Shown here: positions 59,801 to 64,000 of the stretch, one piece after another
Layout: each line of letters starts with the position of its first letter
How positions within the stretch are numbered: the first letter of the stretch is position 1
Made by a program: the position numbers and the translations under genes
DNA from: Onthophagus taurus
Taxonomy: Eukaryota; Arthropoda; Insecta; Coleoptera; Scarabaeidae
Length of the DNA: 64,000 nucleotides
Assembly (NCBI RefSeq): GCF_036711975.1
Contig: NC_091966.1
Span: 9,679,501-9,743,500, forward strand
Reading direction: 5' to 3'
The notes under the pieces: model-generated
What the model was told of the DNA's origin: nothing
Database searches by the model: none
The model's input: only the letters and a program-made list of their open reading frames with translations

Positions 59801-62800
59801 GGAGAAGGGGGGAGCCTTCCTTTTTTTGCTCTGAGGCCCAGATATAGATATTTCAGATTCATGATTTTGTTGGCGATCGACGCAAAACGGCTTCACGATC
59901 GTCGGTTTGGACACTACTGGTATATGACATCTAGCAACATAAAAGTATAATGGAGTCAAGTGACAGTATGTCATCCGATGCAGCGCTTTCCCAGGGCGGT
60001 CCAGAAAAGACGCTTACCTCGCTTTCCGCCGGATTTTTTGTGTGTCGGGATGACAATTATGGGTCCCAACCTCACACCATCCGGTCGCTCAGGATCCAAG
60101 GTCGTGTGTCTGTTAACAGATTTTCTCCGATCTCGTAAAAAAGGGTTGGGTTAGCCAAGAAGGCTCACATCTTGGGGGCACACATGTTTCTCCTTCCTTC
60201 TCTGGCATATTATTATTCCAACCCTGACACTATTAGTGATGGAGGGCTAGGGGTCACATAACCCTTTCCCAACTTTTATATTGCCTGGGCTGGCTTGCTA
60301 TGACGGACTTGATTGTTAATAATAGTACACGATGACCGATGGCCAGGAGAGAGAGTTGGGGAGTATCTGGCTTTGCCAGGCTGATGTGTGCCCAGCACTA
60401 CCGAAGCTAATCTCGACGGTTGGTCAGAAACCAGCCACTTTGGACCTTGGTCAGAAAGTGTGTGATGGATGCGACGTGGTGGATGGGGTCCACTCCGTGC
60501 GTATTTTTCCGGAGTGGTGAGCGATGGTTAGACCTCGGGGAACTGGGGCAGAAAGATATTACTTTCGAGGGTACACCCGCTTCTGGCTTATCGGCACGTC
60601 TCTTCACATATGATGCACTGGAAAGGAGTTTTTGGAAAGTGTGAATAAAATCAAAATAGAAAACAAGGAAGGCAGCAAAAGAAGAAGCATAGCGAGACTG
60701 TGTTAGAAAAAGAAAAGAAGGAGGAAGAAGCTTTGTTGGCATGTTGACTTTATACTAGTGACTACACTTGCACAATAACGGTACTGATGTAATTTACAAC
60801 TGATATGCATACAAACGCTGCCAAACCAAAACGGCATAAACGACATCTACTTGATTTTTCAGAAAACACAAAAAACTTTCATCACGTAGTCATGAAAGCG
60901 TAAACTTTTAACCAATATTATAGCTATTCATTATGCCACTTTAACTGTTGGATGCAAATTTAAAAATTTTGAGGTGTATTCAAAGGTGTCCTAAGTAAAA
61001 GGTAACCATTTTGGCGTTTATGCCCTTTTTGCTTGGCAGCGTCGACATATTCTAAGGAAAAACAATAAAACGGACTACGTCAATTGCTAAACTGGCTTAA
61101 CCGTATTGTAATATAAGCACCGTATAATTTTACGAGCACTTCCAAACAATTTATTCCCAAGGCCTTGAATTTCAAAATCTAAAAGTTGTATTTCTAGAAA
61201 CTACTAAAGTGCTGTTAAAAAACGATAAACACCTTGTATATTAGCAACTCTATAAAATAAAAATTTTCTTTTTCTCCCAACGACGTTTCAGGGATTAAAC
61301 ATTTTCCCCATCTGGAGAAGAGTCCCTTTTTTCTTTCAAAAACAATCACGATAGTGTTCCACGACGATTTGAAATTGTAATCCAAGTGGAATAAACGGTA
61401 GATGGTAAATAACGAGGAACCTCTCCAGCATCTCATACATATCATGGGAATTCTTTTCAACGATTACTACCGCGCAACGTAGAGCGAAGATAAAGAGTGA
61501 CGTCCTAATGAATTGAACATGAAGAAAAGGTTAAGGAGTGAAAAAGAAATAACTAAAAGGTTTTCGCTGTCGTTTTCAGTCGACTATCTCGATCGAAATT
61601 CCTTCTGCAAGTTTCGCCATTAAGTTAACCTCGAGATTTATCCAACTTTTTTCAAGTTAACTTCGAAAACATACCGCGGCCAGGTGATGGCGCGTTCTGC
61701 TTGTTTTAATTAAGATTCCTGAAAAGTTTTGTTACGAGGAACAAGCGGAAACCATTAAAACGATCGTTAGAAGTGGGTTTGTTGGGGTTTCGGTATCTTT
61801 TTAAAGATTAACTAATTAAATTTTGAACTTAGGCGTGTTTCAATCCCCGTAAAACAATTTTAGTTCATAAAAAAATTTTATTATGAAATGAAAGAATGCA
61901 ATTTTAAACCGTAATTATCTTTTTTCGCTCATCATTTTTCTTTTATACCATTTTTTTAAACAGTTCCGGTTCATTTTATTAAAATTACGTTCCTAGCACT
62001 TCTTTTCGTGTTTTACATTTACCGTTTAAAATTAAATAAAAAAAAGAGTTAAAAGAAATGTATTAAAATCTTTTCTTTTAATTAATCTTTCTCTGTTACC
62101 ACCACCTTTATTTTTTGTCTTTCTTTGAAAAATCCTTTGAATTAATCCCAGATACAAGAATCGCAAAAAGAAATTCTTTTTGACATTCAATAAAAAAACA
62201 GGTCAATTTTCTTTTTAATGCCGACAGTTTCGTTACTGTTGGCCCCGTTTTAAATGAGTAAATGGGGGATTTTGACAAACAATAGGCTCCATTTCCGCAA
62301 ACAAAACTGTCTCCGTTCGCGACCGATTCGAGCACGAGGGGAAACGGAAGGGACGGGGTTGGTGGGAATTGTGAGTGATTGTTGACTACTCGGAAGGTAA
62401 GCGACGAAGCGATCTCGGGAAAACTGGCGTCTTCAGGGGCTTTTCAGGGAAATCCTCGATTATTGCCGGAACTGAAGCGCGAGGCGTCCGTTTTGTTCGG
62501 GGAAAATCGGTCGGGAAATCCGCGGAAATACCCTTAGGAGAAAAGAGGAACTCTTTGTTTTCATGTTAACGAAAAAAAGATCCTTCCTGTTTAAATCCTT
62601 TTTCTTAAAAAATAAGAAAAAAGATATTTTTAAAATTTTATTTCTCAACAGAAATTAAACCTTTCACATTACATATTAAGTTTACTAATTTTCTATTTAG
62701 ACTTTTTATTAAGAACGATGATAAATACTACTTCAAGATGTTTTATTTGTATTAGCTTACCTTTTAAAGCAGGACATATCCGTTTCCAAATTGTTAAGCA

Positions 62801-62895
62801 ACCACTTCTGTGGAATTGTCCAAGTGCTAACTCCATATAGAAGAGAGGTAGGCCTCCAAAGATGAGCATAAGAGTGTATGGAATAAGAAACGCAC
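56811..62895 (-). CDS. SerT: Sodium-dependent serotonin transporter (3' part)
   Basis: SLC6-family Na+/Cl- symporter that takes serotonin back into neurons at the plasma membrane. Five exons in transcript order: 62895-62761, 58769-58565, 58302-57555, 57364-56996 and 56888-56811. All phases fit; about 511 residues are encoded. The 5' exons (N-terminus, TM1 and the start of TM2) lie beyond the right edge. Hallmarks are [66 protein letters not shown]-like [53 protein letters not shown] and [20 protein letters not shown]; they match Drosophila SerT more closely than other SLC6 members. NPWNTPTC in the large extracellular loop retains the disulfide Cys region. The C-terminus is short ([20 protein letters not shown] then GGAEV). 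The intron 58,770-62,760 holds an R1-clade LINE. Confidence 0.93.
58855..60745 (+). mobile_element. R1-clade LINE, 3' half with long 3' UTR
   Basis: The plus strand shows the C-terminal part of an R1-type ORF2 in broken frames: RQILL then [20 protein letters not shown] and [13 protein letters not shown] (about 59,070-59,190), [20 protein letters not shown] (about 59,350), then an open stretch 59,405-59,707 with [40 protein letters not shown] and [14 protein letters not shown]. This order (AYRTVS...[12 protein letters not shown]-like, EH.FF.C..W, ILSSEENW) is the R1-clade signature. A GC-rich segment of about 1 kb follows to 60,745 and looks like its 3' UTR. The copy is 5'-truncated and lies antisense in a SerT intron. 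Confidence 0.8.
60746..62760. other. Rest of the SerT intron
   Basis: No exon is recognised. A GC-rich stretch at about 62,270-62,570 stands out from the AT-rich surroundings and contains a 64-codon open frame without protein-like features; it could be regulatory or a transposon leader. The segment 61,215-61,460 has an open minus-strand frame that I cannot assign. Confidence 0.35.
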
Positions 62896-63254
62896 CTAAA
62901 AAATTAAAATCAATATAAATTTTATTAATTATAGTTGTTATGCGGAAAATATCCCAATATTTATTGATAAAGATCAAAAGAAGGAAATATATTTTAGAAT
63001 AGAATCGATTTCGATATAATTTAATACAAAGATAGAATTGACCAAATAATTTATACATTTCAAAATATTCGTTACAAATCTTTACTCATTATCCACAAAT
63101 AGTGCATCCAGTTCCGATATTTGGTCTCGAAACAGTTAACGCACTTGGAAAGTGTGTCTTAGATTAAGTGCAGTTTGTACTTAAATAGTCTTCTGCGCAA
63201 TTATCCTCCGTGGAAAAAGTTTGTTATTACTGCTTCACTTTCATTTGGTATCTC

Positions 63255-63480
63255 GTAGATTATGGTGATATCCTCTGATCTATTAAAGATAGCATCAGCA
63301 TATACAATGACATTCTAATATGTACTTTATCGTTGGAGTTCTTTCGAGATTTTGACTTACTTACTATAATTTTGAAATTTCTTTCCTTTAGGTCATTGTG
63401 AATGTCTTCCGCAGGTGTTGGGAGATCCAAATTTCTGATCTTCATTTGTATGCTAACATCACGCTTATGTCTTTTGTTTT
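63255..63480 (-). mobile_element. Possible Jockey-type LINE ORF1 fragment
   Basis: The minus strand encodes MKIRNLDLPTPAEDIHNDLK followed by ERNFKII. This resembles the 'IRGLHPST.IEDIK.EL...GHKV' start of the nucleic-acid-binding domain in ORF1 proteins of Jockey-clade LINEs. The match is short and the frame is lost on both sides. It lies in the intron upstream of the first visible SerT exon. Confidence 0.45.
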
Positions 63481-63544
63481 CCTATGTATGCCATTCAATA
63501 CTAAATTTATTTATTGCAGCTTTAACTTGATTGTTATTCATCTT

Positions 63545-63655
63545 ATAGTCGACACTTGACAGCCTTCCAATGTTCTTTTTCCAACTTGTCCCATTAATAT
63601 ATTCAAAGCTAAACATTTTTTGACTTCGGTTATCGTTGTATCTTGCCACTACTAA
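63545..63655 (-). mobile_element. Possible piggyBac transposase scrap
   Basis: The minus strand reads WQDTTITEVKKCLALNILMG followed by QVGK. This resembles the 'W.D.T..EM..F.GL.ILMG' entry region of piggyBac-type transposases. Only about 35 codons are visible and no ends are found, so the assignment is tentative. Confidence 0.4.
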
Positions 63656-64000
63656 GTGTTCTTTACACAGTTATATATAAACTACATATTTTTTTGAAAA
63701 AAAAACCACTTCACCACTTTTGAAATGTTTTCTGCATTTCTTGGTAACACTATAAAAACTTAACACTTAAAACAATGAAATAATTTTGAACCCACATAAT
63801 ATTGAATATTGAAATTGTCAAAGAGTAAAGGATTTTAAAACTATTGATTGAAACATTTACAATATAAAGTAATTATGTGTTGGCCCGGAAGAGATCCTTT
63901 TAACTTTAACCACTTGAAACGCGTTCCAATTCAGAATGAATTCAAGTGAAGAGAGGGCGCTCGAGTCTTATAGAAAAAAAGCTGCGATAAACACTTTACT
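63656..64000. other. Right edge of window
   Basis: AT-rich sequence presumed to be SerT intron, since upstream SerT exons have not been reached. Nothing is recognised. Confidence 0.35.

Noticed and set aside
59422-59862. 146-codon minus-strand open frame, Ser/Pro-rich
   Set aside because: It is the antisense shadow of the R1-type ORF2 end and its GC-rich 3' region.
62375-62569. GC-rich 64-codon open frame in the SerT intron
   Set aside because: It has no protein-like pattern, no splice context matching SerT, and its openness is explained by base composition.

Overview
The window is nuclear DNA from an animal, almost certainly an insect. It is AT-rich, the genes are split by many 50-80 bp introns with GT-AG ends, and the gene set (hamartin, an HLH54F-type bHLH factor, a Yb/TDRD12-type piRNA factor, an insect-like serotonin transporter) is metazoan and insect-like. 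A beetle is my guess, but the sequence does not prove the order. All gene models below were assembled by eye from protein similarity and splice sites. In every model the exon phases add up to one open frame.

Layout, left to right. 1-1,560: decayed LINE tail and unassigned sequence. 1,971-11,320 (+): TSC1/hamartin in 19 coding exons, with a pogo/Tigger remnant and a mariner remnant in introns. 11,790-13,850: a satellite array of about 347 bp units with an alternating A/B (about 695 bp) organisation. 14,626-16,941 (+): a secreted DBH-like copper monooxygenase (MOXD1-like). 17,197-23,657 (-): USP10 deubiquitinase, with a LINE in its large intron. 24,660-28,827 (-): DBR1 lariat debranching enzyme, whose last intron holds a Tc1/mariner element with a hAT element inserted in it. 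29,380-30,812 (+): FAD synthase. 31,282-32,038 (-): RNA polymerase III subunit POLR3H/RPC8. 32,731-42,901 (+): a TDRD12/Yb-type Tudor-helicase of the piRNA pathway, whose introns hold a 2.7 kb hAT element, a LINE piece and a fold-back MITE carrying a LINE fragment. 43,042-43,820 (-): an unrecognised small membrane protein. 44,376-46,856: a hAT deletion derivative filled with a 355 bp dimeric satellite. 47,243-48,560 (-): an alpha-carbonic-anhydrase-related protein lacking two of the three zinc histidines. 50,162-54,852 (+): HLH54F/TCF21/musculin-type bHLH factor. 56,811-62,895 (-): 3' part of the serotonin transporter SerT, with an R1-clade LINE in one intron. 62,896-64,000: non-coding sequence with small transposon relics.

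The genes do not form one functional system. The middle (17-43 kb) is a compact housekeeping cluster with two head-to-head pairs (DBR1/FLAD1 and POLR3H/TDRD12) and convergent tails. HLH54F and SerT converge on each other at the right. The strongest structural observations concern the transposons. Three hAT elements can be delimited by terminal repeats and 8 bp target duplications (one perfect, two with 7 of 8 matches). One sits inside a mariner element, and one has most of its transposase replaced by a tandem array.
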